Source: CAZZEX01 sp964653285 (GTDB lineage: Bacteria; Chloroflexota; Anaerolineae; B4-G1). Taken from it: a stretch of DNA of 19,088 nucleotides. A program made the position numbers and the translations under genes. The DNA is taken from positions 1 through 19,088 of the forward strand of contig CAZZEX010000096.1 of NCBI GenBank assembly GCA_964653285.1, given 5' to 3'. Positions 6,901 to 14,104 of the stretch are shown piece by piece. The notes beneath the pieces were generated by a model. It ran no database searches and was not told the origin of the DNA. It was given only the letters and a program-made list of their open reading frames with translations. Within the stretch, counting starts at the first letter, position 1. The number at the start of each line of letters is the position of its first letter.

Positions 6901-8367
6901 CTAGTCAGCCTGCGCTGACTCCTCAGACGCTCTCCGCTCTGCCCGCTCGATTATCTTTGAAAGCTCTTCCTTCACTTCTTCAGGCAAAGGTTCGGGAGTG
7001 TGAGTCTCCAGTATCTCTTTCACCTTGTCACTCGCCCTCTGGCCAAGAGTCCTCTTCCCCTCCTCGACCCAGGACTCATAATTGCCCCGATCGATCAGCT
7101 TCGGGAACCAATTCTCCCTAAAGTGGCGATAAGTGTGATCCTCCGCCAAGAAATGCCCGCCCGGTCCAACCTTGTCGATGACGTCCAGAGCCAGAGTCTC
7201 CTCGTTAACCTCGATCCCTTGCATGAATCTCTTCACCATGCCGATGGCCTCATCGCTCACTACCAGCATCTCGAAAGAGGTGGTCAGGCCGGACTCGATG
7301 TAGCCCACATCGTGGATGAGGTTACCGCCGCTGAACGCGGCCACGAATGTTATCATTGCACCCTCCAGAGCGGCTTGCTGGTCGAACACCTTGGAGTCTG
7401 AGCATCCGGCGAAACTCCACACAGGCAACTTGTAATAGTGGGCCAGGTCGGCCCAGGCAGCAAGAGCCATCAAGAACTCTGGCGCATTGTACGCCGCCAC
7501 CGTGGTAGACATGTCCATGAGAAGTGCAGCGCCACCGTAGATGAAGGGTGCGCCTTCTCGCTTAAGCTGGGCTACCGTCAGCCCAACCAAGGATTCAGCG
7601 TTCCCTTGAACCACGGTCCCCGCAAGCGTCACAGGCGCAGTCGCGCCCTGAGATATTCCAGGGGTCCAAACTTGGGGCAAACCCTTGTTCGCCATATAAA
7701 GAAGCTTCTCTGTCCCTTCAAGGGCGAGGCTCAGGGGAGAAATAGGTTCCCCATAAAGCGCTATGAACGGATTATACCGCAAGGCCTCTGATCCACCGGC
7801 GGTTGCCTCCGCCATCTCTATGATGTCCTTGAGGTTCTCCAGACTCCAGGCCGTGAAGACGATGGGCTTCTTGGTGTTATTCACCATCGCCTCAAAATGA
7901 TGTAAGTCCGAGATGGACATAGTCACGTTATGGGCGATCCCCATGCACATCACAAAATCTATATTCGGCAAGTAGTCGCATAACTTCGCCACATTGGCGA
8001 TATCAGCCTTGACGGTCCTCCGTCTCTCGCCGATGTATGGGTCTATGATGTTATGGGTGTCAGAGCCGGTGCCATAATACCCCTTGCTGTCCTCCAGGTA
8101 AATGGCTGGGTTGCCATCTCTGTCACAGAGGACCACCCGCGAGGGCGCGGTTCGTACCGCCCACTCCACCAAATGAGGAGGGATCCGCACCCTGACCCCG
8201 TCTACCTTAGCCCCCGCTTTCTTCAAGAGCTCTCGAGCTTCCTCCTCTAATACATCCACCCCCGTCCGGCGCAAGACCTCCAGGGTAGCCAGGTGTAACT
8301 CCTCCAACTGGTTCTCCGAGAGCATTTGGAGGTGTAGTGGAACATTTGTGTAATAGTTGCTTCTCAT
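6901..8367 (-). CDS. trimethylamine methyltransferase (MttB) family protein, no pyrrolysine
   Basis: A 488-residue COG5598/MttB-superfamily protein. Members transfer a methyl group from quaternary or tertiary amines to a cognate corrinoid protein. True trimethylamine methyltransferase needs an in-frame amber codon read as pyrrolysine; this frame has none, placing it with non-pyrrolysine homologues such as MtgB (glycine betaine), MtpB (proline betaine) and MtcB (carnitine). The family pattern is visible in the central barrel (GAPFIYGGAALLMDMSTT), the later AGCSDSKVFDQQAALEGA, the GGNLIHDVGYIESG block and FLAEDHTYRHFRENWFPKL near the C-terminus. GGAGGGAAG precedes ATG 8367. No corrinoid protein (MttC-like) or methylcobalamin:THF methyltransferase lies in the window, so the methyl acceptor must be elsewhere or the reaction differs. 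The tail (about 440-488) is highly charged and probably helical. Confidence 0.88.
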   Translation of the reverse strand: MRSNYYTNVPLHLQMLSENQLEELHLATLEVLRRTGVDVLEEEARELLKKAGAKVDGVRVRIPPHLVEWAVRTAPSRVVLCDRDGNPAIYLEDSKGYYGTGSDTHNIIDPYIGERRRTVKADIANVAKLCDYLPNIDFVMCMGIAHNVTMSISDLHHFEAMVNNTKKPIVFTAWSLENLKDIIEMAEATAGGSEALRYNPFIALYGEPISPLSLALEGTEKLLYMANKGLPQVWTPGISQGATAPVTLAGTVVQGNAESLVGLTVAQLKREGAPFIYGGAALLMDMSTTVAAYNAPEFLMALAAWADLAHYYKLPVWSFAGCSDSKVFDQQAALEGAMITFVAAFSGGNLIHDVGYIESGLTTSFEMLVVSDEAIGMVKRFMQGIEVNEETLALDVIDKVGPGGHFLAEDHTYRHFRENWFPKLIDRGNYESWVEEGKRTLGQRASDKVKEILETHTPEPLPEEVKEELSKIIERAERRASEESAQAD

Positions 8368-8428
8368 CCTACTTCCCTCCGAATTGTAAGCCTATTTTGG
8401 GAAGTTCGTAAATCTCTCTCGCTCTGCT

Positions 8429-9610
8429 TCACAACAAGTAGTGCGCCAGGGCGTGCATCATGACCGCCACCCCCAGCGGCAGTGCGTCCTCGTCAAAATC
8501 GAAGCGTGGACTATGATGGGGCGCGTCCAGACCGCCCTCCACATTCGCCGAGCCGAGGAAGAAGTAACATCCCGGCACCTCTTGCATAAATAAGGCCGCG
8601 TCCTCGCTGACCATCGACCGCTCGCCGGAGGAGACGTTCTCTAGCCCGACCACCGCCTCGGCCGCTTCGCGCACTACGGCGGCGACCCCGGCGTCGTTGA
8701 TCACCGCGGGCGTCAGGGGGACGAGCTTCCACTCAGCCACTGCGCCGCAGGCTCTCGCTACCCCCTCAATCACCTCACGCACGCGGCGCAAGACCGCCTC
8801 GCGGGTCGCCGGGTAGTAGGTACGAATGGTGCCGCTCATCTCAACTTGCGGGGGGATGATGTTGAAGGCATCACCGCCGTGAACCGTACTCACCGTCACC
8901 ACCGCCGTCTCCAGCGGGCTGACATTGCGGCTGACGACAGTCTGGAGGGCGGTTATGATCTGGGCCGTGGCGACGATGGGGTCTACTGTCTGGTGGGGCA
9001 GTGCGCCGTGCCCTCCCTTTCCTTGCACGGTACAGGTCCACTTCTCGGCTGCTGCCATGATCGCACCTGGCGAGACGTCTATCGTGCCCACCGGCTTCTC
9101 GTTCCAGACGTGGAGGGCCAGGAAAACGTCAGGGCGGGGGTTCTTCAGCACGCCCTCCTTCACCATCGCTTCGGCCCCACTGGCTCCCTCCTCGGCCGGC
9201 TGGAAAATCAATTTGAGCGTGCCAGCCATCTCATCTCGGCGCTGTGCCATCAGCGTAGCGACGCCCATCCCCATCGCCATGTGACCGTCGTGGCCACATG
9301 CGTGCATCACCCCCGGGTTCTGCGATACGTATTCGGGCTCGTTTTCCTCGGTGATGGGCAGCGCGTCCATGTCGAAGCGCGCCATCGCCACCAGGCCGGG
9401 CTGTTTTCCTTCCAGCAGACCAACCACGCCGGTGGTTGCGACGCCCGTCTGCACCTGGTAGCCCAACTCGCGCAGCCGATCGGCGATGATCCTAGCCGAG
9501 CGGTGCTCCTGGAAACGCAGTTCTGGGTGTATGTGAAAGTCACGTCGCCAGGCGATCAATTGCCCGCGCAGGGCCTCCGCTGCGGCCCTGAAGTTTACTC
9601 GGTTCGACAT
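8429..9610 (-). CDS. M20 family amidohydrolase (HipO/N-acyl amino acid hydrolase type)
   Basis: A 393-residue M20D metallo-amidohydrolase, similar in size to hippurate and N-acyl-L-amino acid hydrolases. Metal-site motifs are MHACGHDGH (102-110, with Cys105 and His107), QPAEEGASGAE (138-148, with catalytic Glu140 and metal-binding Glu141), LALHVW (His167) and APHHSPRFDFDE near the C-terminus. A lid (dimerisation) domain carrying GKGGHGALPHQTVDP lies in the middle. These enzymes are cytoplasmic and cleave the amide bond of N-acyl or peptide-like conjugates, releasing a free amino acid. ATG 9610 has AGAGGAG just upstream. It lies 32 bp after the aconitase X small subunit. The gene is markedly GC-rich (a 60-base line within it is about 75% GC), more than its neighbours. 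Natural substrate unknown. Confidence 0.92.
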   Translation of the reverse strand: MSNRVNFRAAAEALRGQLIAWRRDFHIHPELRFQEHRSARIIADRLRELGYQVQTGVATTGVVGLLEGKQPGLVAMARFDMDALPITEENEPEYVSQNPGVMHACGHDGHMAMGMGVATLMAQRRDEMAGTLKLIFQPAEEGASGAEAMVKEGVLKNPRPDVFLALHVWNEKPVGTIDVSPGAIMAAAEKWTCTVQGKGGHGALPHQTVDPIVATAQIITALQTVVSRNVSPLETAVVTVSTVHGGDAFNIIPPQVEMSGTIRTYYPATREAVLRRVREVIEGVARACGAVAEWKLVPLTPAVINDAGVAAVVREAAEAVVGLENVSSGERSMVSEDAALFMQEVPGCYFFLGSANVEGGLDAPHHSPRFDFDEDALPLGVAVMMHALAHYLL

Positions 9611-9642
9611 CTTTCTCCTCTGTTTGTTGACGTATTGTGTTC

Positions 9643-10056
9643 TTATTCTCTATTCTCGGTTTCAACCGTAACGTTGCCTCCATCAACCTTTACGTAGTCT
9701 CCGGTCTTAATCATTTCAATGGGGTCTCTATCTAAGTCGCAGACCATGGGTATGCTGGCTATTATCGCTCCTTGAACATGAACGCAATCGGCCTTTGTGT
9801 TGACGATCGCAATAGGAGCCACGTCGTTGTTGGCGCATCGCCATAGGCGAAGGCAATCTCCAGATGAGCCTTTCCCAAAGGGGTATACCAGAACTTTCCC
9901 AGAGATAGTCTCCCCCTCATATTCATGGCCTTCTTCTATGATAACGCCGTTGTCCGTGTTGACCCCTAGGAAAAAGGAGAAAGGGATCCGACTCACGAGA
10001 GCTTCTCCTTCTGCTTTCCCCTCTACAACAGCTCTACCTTTTAGGACTGTAGCCAT
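9643..10056 (-). CDS. aconitase X small (swivel, DUF126) subunit
   Basis: A 137-residue swivelling-domain subunit of aconitase X. ATG 10056 is chosen because GGAGG lies 7 bases upstream, and the family start (MATVLKGRAVVEGKAEGEAL-like) follows. The gene overlaps the 3' end of the large-subunit gene by 23 bp, which suggests translational coupling. The conserved core is visible: FLGVNTDNGVI (29-39), the active-site serine loop PFGKGSSGDC (59-68) and the late GAIIASIPMVCDLD (97-110). In type II AcnX enzymes the two subunits together form the dehydratase active site. Characterised members are bacterial cis-3-hydroxy-L-proline dehydratase and archaeal phosphomevalonate dehydratase. Nothing in this small subunit alone tells which substrate is used. 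Confidence 0.9.
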   Translation of the reverse strand: MATVLKGRAVVEGKAEGEALVSRIPFSFFLGVNTDNGVIIEEGHEYEGETISGKVLVYPFGKGSSGDCLRLWRCANNDVAPIAIVNTKADCVHVQGAIIASIPMVCDLDRDPIEMIKTGDYVKVDGGNVTVETENRE

Positions 10057-11344
10057 TTCCCGGCCTCCATTCACCAGTTGTCGCTGCCTCTATGCACTGC
10101 TCAGTGCTGCCTAAGAAGACTTTCTCGGCCCGCAGATTGGGTCTCGCGTAGTAAGCCTGCTTTGCTGCGTCCGTAGCGAATGACCCTATCGAGTAATCGG
10201 GATGGGCGAAAGTGTACTCAGGTCCAGGCCTGCCGGGGCCGAACAACGGGCAGAAAGCTGGTCCGCTCATTATTACTCCCCCAGCCTTTTGTATCGTCTC
10301 AGCGTAGCCCGCCATCTCTGCGAACATTGCAGTCTGGGGAGCTGTGCAGATCCATAGGGTTACGTCTTTACGCACCCTCTTCCCATCGAGCAATTCTGAA
10401 ACTTTCTTCATCTCATATATTGAGTAGTGTGGACAGCCGAGACAGACGAAGTCCACCTTGCCTTCTGTATCACTCACTTCGTTGTACATTGCTGCCAATT
10501 CCGACTGAGTAACGGTGATTTTCTCGCGAGGTTCTCTACCACCGAAAGCCGTCTCAAAGTCGGGCGCTTCCGGAGTGACCCCGACTATATGGAATAGTGT
10601 CACCGCCCCGCTGCTCGCAAGGGCGGCAGATAGCTCCATCAAGTCCTCAGTTCTCGGTCTCGTAATCCCCGTAAAGACAGGTGTCTCCAGCCCGACAATC
10701 TTGCCGACGTATAGACCCAACAACCCATAACTCATCGTATCCTCGACCTTCATTTGAAGATCAATGTGGTAGACCCCGTATCTGTTTTCATCCAAATGAT
10801 AACCGCACTCTGGGTACTTACCAGTGATCGCAGCGAAGAACGACGCCAGACAGTCCCGGTTCGTCCTTGCACCTAGAACGGAGTTAAAGTACACGATTGC
10901 CGAACTCTCGACAGTGGAAATATGTGAACCCTTGGGGTACCAGCCAACGTCACATACGAGATATGGGGTGCACGTCCACGTCGGGACTATACTCATGCTC
11001 TTCGCGATCTCGTTTTCCCGAACTACTTGTTCTCGAACTTGCACAGGTGCGTCCATGCGTTCCCACACCGTTTCATCAGTTGAAAGGCATCCCAATCCCC
11101 AGTTGTTAAAGGTGCTGGGCACCTTCACTTTGACCCCTGTCTCGACAGCATCTCGAATCAGTTCGGGAGTCAGTGCCCCCTTCCCCCAGAAGCTGGAGGC
11201 AATGAACACGTTGGCGTAGGATATGTCAATCATCCTTTCCGCGTTGTATGATTCTCCTAGCTTCACCAGAAACTTCATTGCCTCTCTAACCAGGCCTCCT
11301 TCTTCTCCGGCGAGCATCCTTTCTTCTTCAGGTGTGAGATACAC
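10034..11344 (-). CDS. aconitase X large (catalytic, DUF521) subunit
   Basis: The 436-residue catalytic subunit of a two-subunit aconitase X. The start is GTG 11344, with AAGGAGG 8 bases upstream. The family signatures are the opening LTPEEERMLAGEEG, the block VPSTFNNWGLGCLS (75-88), PTWTCTPYL (121-129), NSVLGARTNRD (154-164), GCPHYSIYE (303-311) and SGPAFCPLFGPG (360-371). Cys125, Cys304 and Cys365 are at positions conserved in the family and are the likely iron-sulphur ligands. Known activities are dehydration of cis-3-hydroxy-L-proline in bacteria and of 5-phosphomevalonate in archaea. No mevalonate gene and no ketimine reductase (the usual hydroxyproline partner) is nearby, so the substrate is open. 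The upstream neighbour is a COG3199 kinase-like gene 33 bp away, and the small subunit overlaps downstream. Confidence 0.92.
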   Translation of the reverse strand: MYLTPEEERMLAGEEGGLVREAMKFLVKLGESYNAERMIDISYANVFIASSFWGKGALTPELIRDAVETGVKVKVPSTFNNWGLGCLSTDETVWERMDAPVQVREQVVRENEIAKSMSIVPTWTCTPYLVCDVGWYPKGSHISTVESSAIVYFNSVLGARTNRDCLASFFAAITGKYPECGYHLDENRYGVYHIDLQMKVEDTMSYGLLGLYVGKIVGLETPVFTGITRPRTEDLMELSAALASSGAVTLFHIVGVTPEAPDFETAFGGREPREKITVTQSELAAMYNEVSDTEGKVDFVCLGCPHYSIYEMKKVSELLDGKRVRKDVTLWICTAPQTAMFAEMAGYAETIQKAGGVIMSGPAFCPLFGPGRPGPEYTFAHPDYSIGSFATDAAKQAYYARPNLRAEKVFLGSTEQCIEAATTGEWRPGNGYSPKR

Positions 11345-11377
11345 TTGGCTTTCCTCCTTAGAAAACCTCGCTCATAA

Positions 11378-12508
11378 TCAATATTCTACCTTCCAAACGG
11401 ACTCCTCGTTATAGCCAGTAATGACCCTTATGTAACCAGACAGGGACTCGTCCAATTCGTAGTCGCCAGTATCTACCAGCAGGGGGCCGTTCAAGGAAAC
11501 CAGTTTCCTCTGCGTGGACACGACAATCAAGTTGTCCTTTCCCACCTCTCTTACCACTCGCGGGCTGATCTGTTGATTGCCCCGGCCGAAGATATACCCC
11601 TGTCCCCCGATCACGGTTACGACGATCTTGGTGTTCTTCCCGGTGATGAGCGCCAGCAGCTGTTCCTCGTTCAGATCCTTGCCAACGAGCTGCTTTCTAT
11701 GAACCAGATCCACTCCCAACAGAGTCTTGTCGATCCCAAGCTCATCACCGACCGCCTTTACGGTGGTTCCTGGACCGAGAATGTAGTAGTGGTCATCGCG
11801 CATAAGATCCACTACGTGCTCGGCGATTGCCTTCGTCGACTCGCTTGCCCCCGAACTACCTACTTTAGCTCCCTGCACCAACCGCCTCTCGAAAGGGACA
11901 CTCAAGTAACCATAGAGGCGAGCAGAGACGCGCCCTTGGCGGAACTGGTCCTCGTCAATATCCATTACCTCCATTTCACACACAGGCGCACGACCTCTTA
12001 AAAACTCCTTCACCAGCTCAGCAGCCCGCCTGGGGCTAACTGCATATACGCTGGAGTGAATCTTGACACCAGCAGGGATACCCAGCACGGGGACCCTATC
12101 ACCTACCGCTTCGTAGATATCCCTGGCTGTTCCGTCCCCACCAACGAAGAGCAGGAGGTTGACCCCAAGTTCCGCCATCTCCTGGGCCGCTCTCTTGGTA
12201 TCTGCGGCCGTCGTCTCCCCGGGCACAATCGAGCCCAGTACTACAGGGGCAAAACTGCATTCCCTTGCCTCGTCCTCACCCATCTCAAAAGGATAGGTTA
12301 TCAGGTCAATCTCGCCCTTTATAAGGGAGAGCCCCTTCAGTGCCTCGGTCGCCCGTGCGGGGGAAAAGGGGACGGCCCCTAGGTCGAATGCCTTCTTGAC
12401 CGTGTCGAGGCCGTCACTTCCTTTCAGGCCAACCCTGCCTCCTATCCCGGCAAGGGGGTTGACAATGAAACCTAGCTTCTCCTTCCCATTTGCACTCTCC
12501 CTATTCAT
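11378..12508 (-). CDS. ATP-NAD kinase family protein (COG3199, AcoX-like)
   Basis: A 376-residue member of the ATP-NAD/AcoX kinase family, a branch of the NAD kinase/diacylglycerol kinase fold. The N-terminal NPLAGIGGRVGLKG (17-30) and the nucleotide-binding GGDGTARD (123-130) are diagnostic, followed by GIPAGVKIHSSVYAV (143-157) and a C-terminal beta-rich half with VIGGQGYIFGRGNQQISP. True NAD kinases have GGDGT plus NGHLGFL and a shorter length; this family is longer, and its in vivo substrate is mostly unknown. AcoX proteins accompany acetoin dehydrogenase operons. The ATG overlaps the GcvPB-like stop by 8 bp (ATGAATAG), a strong sign of a coupled operon. A plausible but unproven role is phosphorylation of NAD or of a pathway intermediate for its neighbours. 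Confidence 0.87.
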   Translation of the reverse strand: MNRESANGKEKLGFIVNPLAGIGGRVGLKGSDGLDTVKKAFDLGAVPFSPARATEALKGLSLIKGEIDLITYPFEMGEDEARECSFAPVVLGSIVPGETTAADTKRAAQEMAELGVNLLLFVGGDGTARDIYEAVGDRVPVLGIPAGVKIHSSVYAVSPRRAAELVKEFLRGRAPVCEMEVMDIDEDQFRQGRVSARLYGYLSVPFERRLVQGAKVGSSGASESTKAIAEHVVDLMRDDHYYILGPGTTVKAVGDELGIDKTLLGVDLVHRKQLVGKDLNEEQLLALITGKNTKIVVTVIGGQGYIFGRGNQQISPRVVREVGKDNLIVVSTQRKLVSLNGPLLVDTGDYELDESLSGYIRVITGYNEESVWKVEY

Positions 12509-14090
12509 GTTTCTTCAAGCGTGCCCTCCAGGTTGTGACCGTCTTCTTAGGATCATGCAGCGGTTCTGGGTCAGTTTGATGAATGGCACACCTGTGGGGA
12601 GCAGTTTTTACGATTCCCGGATCGGTGTAGGCCTCTTCGGAAACCCGGCGGAATATCTCGACAAACCTGTCAAGGTCCTCCTTGGATACGGTGTCGCTAG
12701 CCTCCGGAGTCACCGGTTCAGGAATGATCACGGGCTCGTGGCTCTCGAAGTAGGACTGAACGCCATAGTCGGTGATCCTCAAGTTAAAATCGGAGGTCCC
12801 GACCCCGGTCTCCTCCTTCAGCTTCTCAAGCGTGAACCTTGCCTCTTGCAGTTTTCCGCGGTTTGGCCAGGCGATGCCAATGCCACGGATCTCCAGCAGT
12901 TTCTTTATGAGATAGTTATTGTTGATCACCGCCCACTCGGCGGCCTCCCGGAGGCCCCGAGCCCCCATGGCCATAATCCAGGCGTACGCCTTCAGAGCGT
13001 TCATCACAACGCCATAGAAGGATCCAACCTTCTCGATGCTCTGCGGGAGGTCATAGTTCAGGTGATATCTGGACCCGTCGAACTCCACAACGGGCACAGG
13101 CAAGAACTTCCTTAGCTCCTGCTTCACTCCAATGGCGCCCGTTGCCGGGCCACAGGAACCATGCGGGGTGGAGAAGGTCTTGTGCAAGTTGAAGTGCATC
13201 AGGTCAGCACCTATGTCGCCAGCGCGCAGCCTGGTCATGACACCGTTGAAGTTCGCCTGATCCAGGGAGACGAGGCCACCCGCCTCATGGACGACTTTGA
13301 TGTATTCGCCAATCTCACTGTCAAAGACGCCGGTATCATAGGGCGCTGTCAGCATCAAGCCAGCAGTTCGCTCGGAAACGGCAGCTTTTAGCGCCTGCAG
13401 TCCAATGTCACCCGTCTCCTTGTCGGGATATAGTTGGATGACTTTAAACCCGGCTGTGGATGGACATCCCGCGTTGCACGGATGGGAGACGGCACAAGTG
13501 ATGACCTCATCCCGCTTGGCATCTCCGCGTGACCTGTGGTAGGCCCTCATAATGCAGGCATTGGCATACACACCGTGCGAGCCGCCTCGCGGTTGAATGG
13601 AGAATTCGTCCATGCCCGAGAGTTCACATAACCAATTCCGCAGTTCATACATGATCTCAAGGATGCCCTGGATGGTGTCCTCAGGTTGCAGTGGATGAAC
13701 CTCGCTCAACTGGGGCAATCTGGCCAGCTGATCGTTTACCTTGGGACTATATTTCATGGTGCAGGTGCCAAGTCCGATGCTGATGCCTGAATCGAAACCG
13801 AGGGTCTGCTGGGAGAGGCGCAGGTAGTGCCGCATGATTTCGGGCTCGGACAATTCAGGCAGCTCAGGAGGGTTCTCCCTCCGCATCTGCTCTGGAATGT
13901 GCGACACGACATCGCCCACCTTGCTGCGAATCTCTTCCTCAGCCTCCGGCACGATTTGGTTCCTAGAACCCTTACGAGAGAGCTCATAGATGACCGGCTC
14001 GTGCCACCGGACAGCCTGGTAGCCTGTTTCAATCTGTTCGTATTCTCGATGCTTGTCGTACTCGCCGTGTGTCAAGGTTTCCGTAGTCAT
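12501..14090 (-). CDS. divergent glycine dehydrogenase (decarboxylating) subunit 2-like protein
   Basis: A 529-residue PLP-dependent fold-type I protein homologous to GcvPB, the subunit that carries PLP in two-part glycine decarboxylase. The PLP lysine is Lys304 in HFNLHKTFSTPHG; Asp277 in SLDQANFN should contact the pyridine nitrogen; GTCTMKYSPKVN (108-119) and LHPLQPE-like VHPLQPEDT (131-139) are conserved. Several hallmarks are altered: the usual SAHGTNPAS stretch reads SHPCNAGCPSTAG (202-214), TNPNT reads TAPYDT (248-253), HGGGGP reads HGSCGP (310-315), and the C-terminal EPTETES region is replaced. Canonical GcvPB is roughly 480-500 residues. ATG 14090 follows AAGGAG by 8 bases, 14 bp after the GcvPA-like gene. 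No gcvH, gcvT or lpd lies in the window. It may decarboxylate something other than glycine; annotation as true GcvPB is doubtful. Confidence 0.8.
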   Translation of the reverse strand: MTTETLTHGEYDKHREYEQIETGYQAVRWHEPVIYELSRKGSRNQIVPEAEEEIRSKVGDVVSHIPEQMRRENPPELPELSEPEIMRHYLRLSQQTLGFDSGISIGLGTCTMKYSPKVNDQLARLPQLSEVHPLQPEDTIQGILEIMYELRNWLCELSGMDEFSIQPRGGSHGVYANACIMRAYHRSRGDAKRDEVITCAVSHPCNAGCPSTAGFKVIQLYPDKETGDIGLQALKAAVSERTAGLMLTAPYDTGVFDSEIGEYIKVVHEAGGLVSLDQANFNGVMTRLRAGDIGADLMHFNLHKTFSTPHGSCGPATGAIGVKQELRKFLPVPVVEFDGSRYHLNYDLPQSIEKVGSFYGVVMNALKAYAWIMAMGARGLREAAEWAVINNNYLIKKLLEIRGIGIAWPNRGKLQEARFTLEKLKEETGVGTSDFNLRITDYGVQSYFESHEPVIIPEPVTPEASDTVSKEDLDRFVEIFRRVSEEAYTDPGIVKTAPHRCAIHQTDPEPLHDPKKTVTTWRARLKKHE

Positions 14091-14104
14091 CGGGTCATCT
14101 CCTT

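Noticed and set aside
6901..8367. Pyrrolysine-containing trimethylamine methyltransferase
   Set aside because: The 488-codon frame contains no in-frame TAG, so no pyrrolysine is encoded.
8846..9697. Plus-strand open frame of 283 codons
   Set aside because: Antisense shadow of the GC-rich M20 amidohydrolase gene; long reverse frames are common in GC-rich coding DNA, and the product is histidine/arginine-rich with no known motif.
9643..11344. Archaeal-type mevalonate pathway from the aconitase X genes
   Set aside because: No mevalonate kinase, decarboxylase or other isoprenoid gene is nearby, and the surrounding genes concern amino-acid-like compounds.
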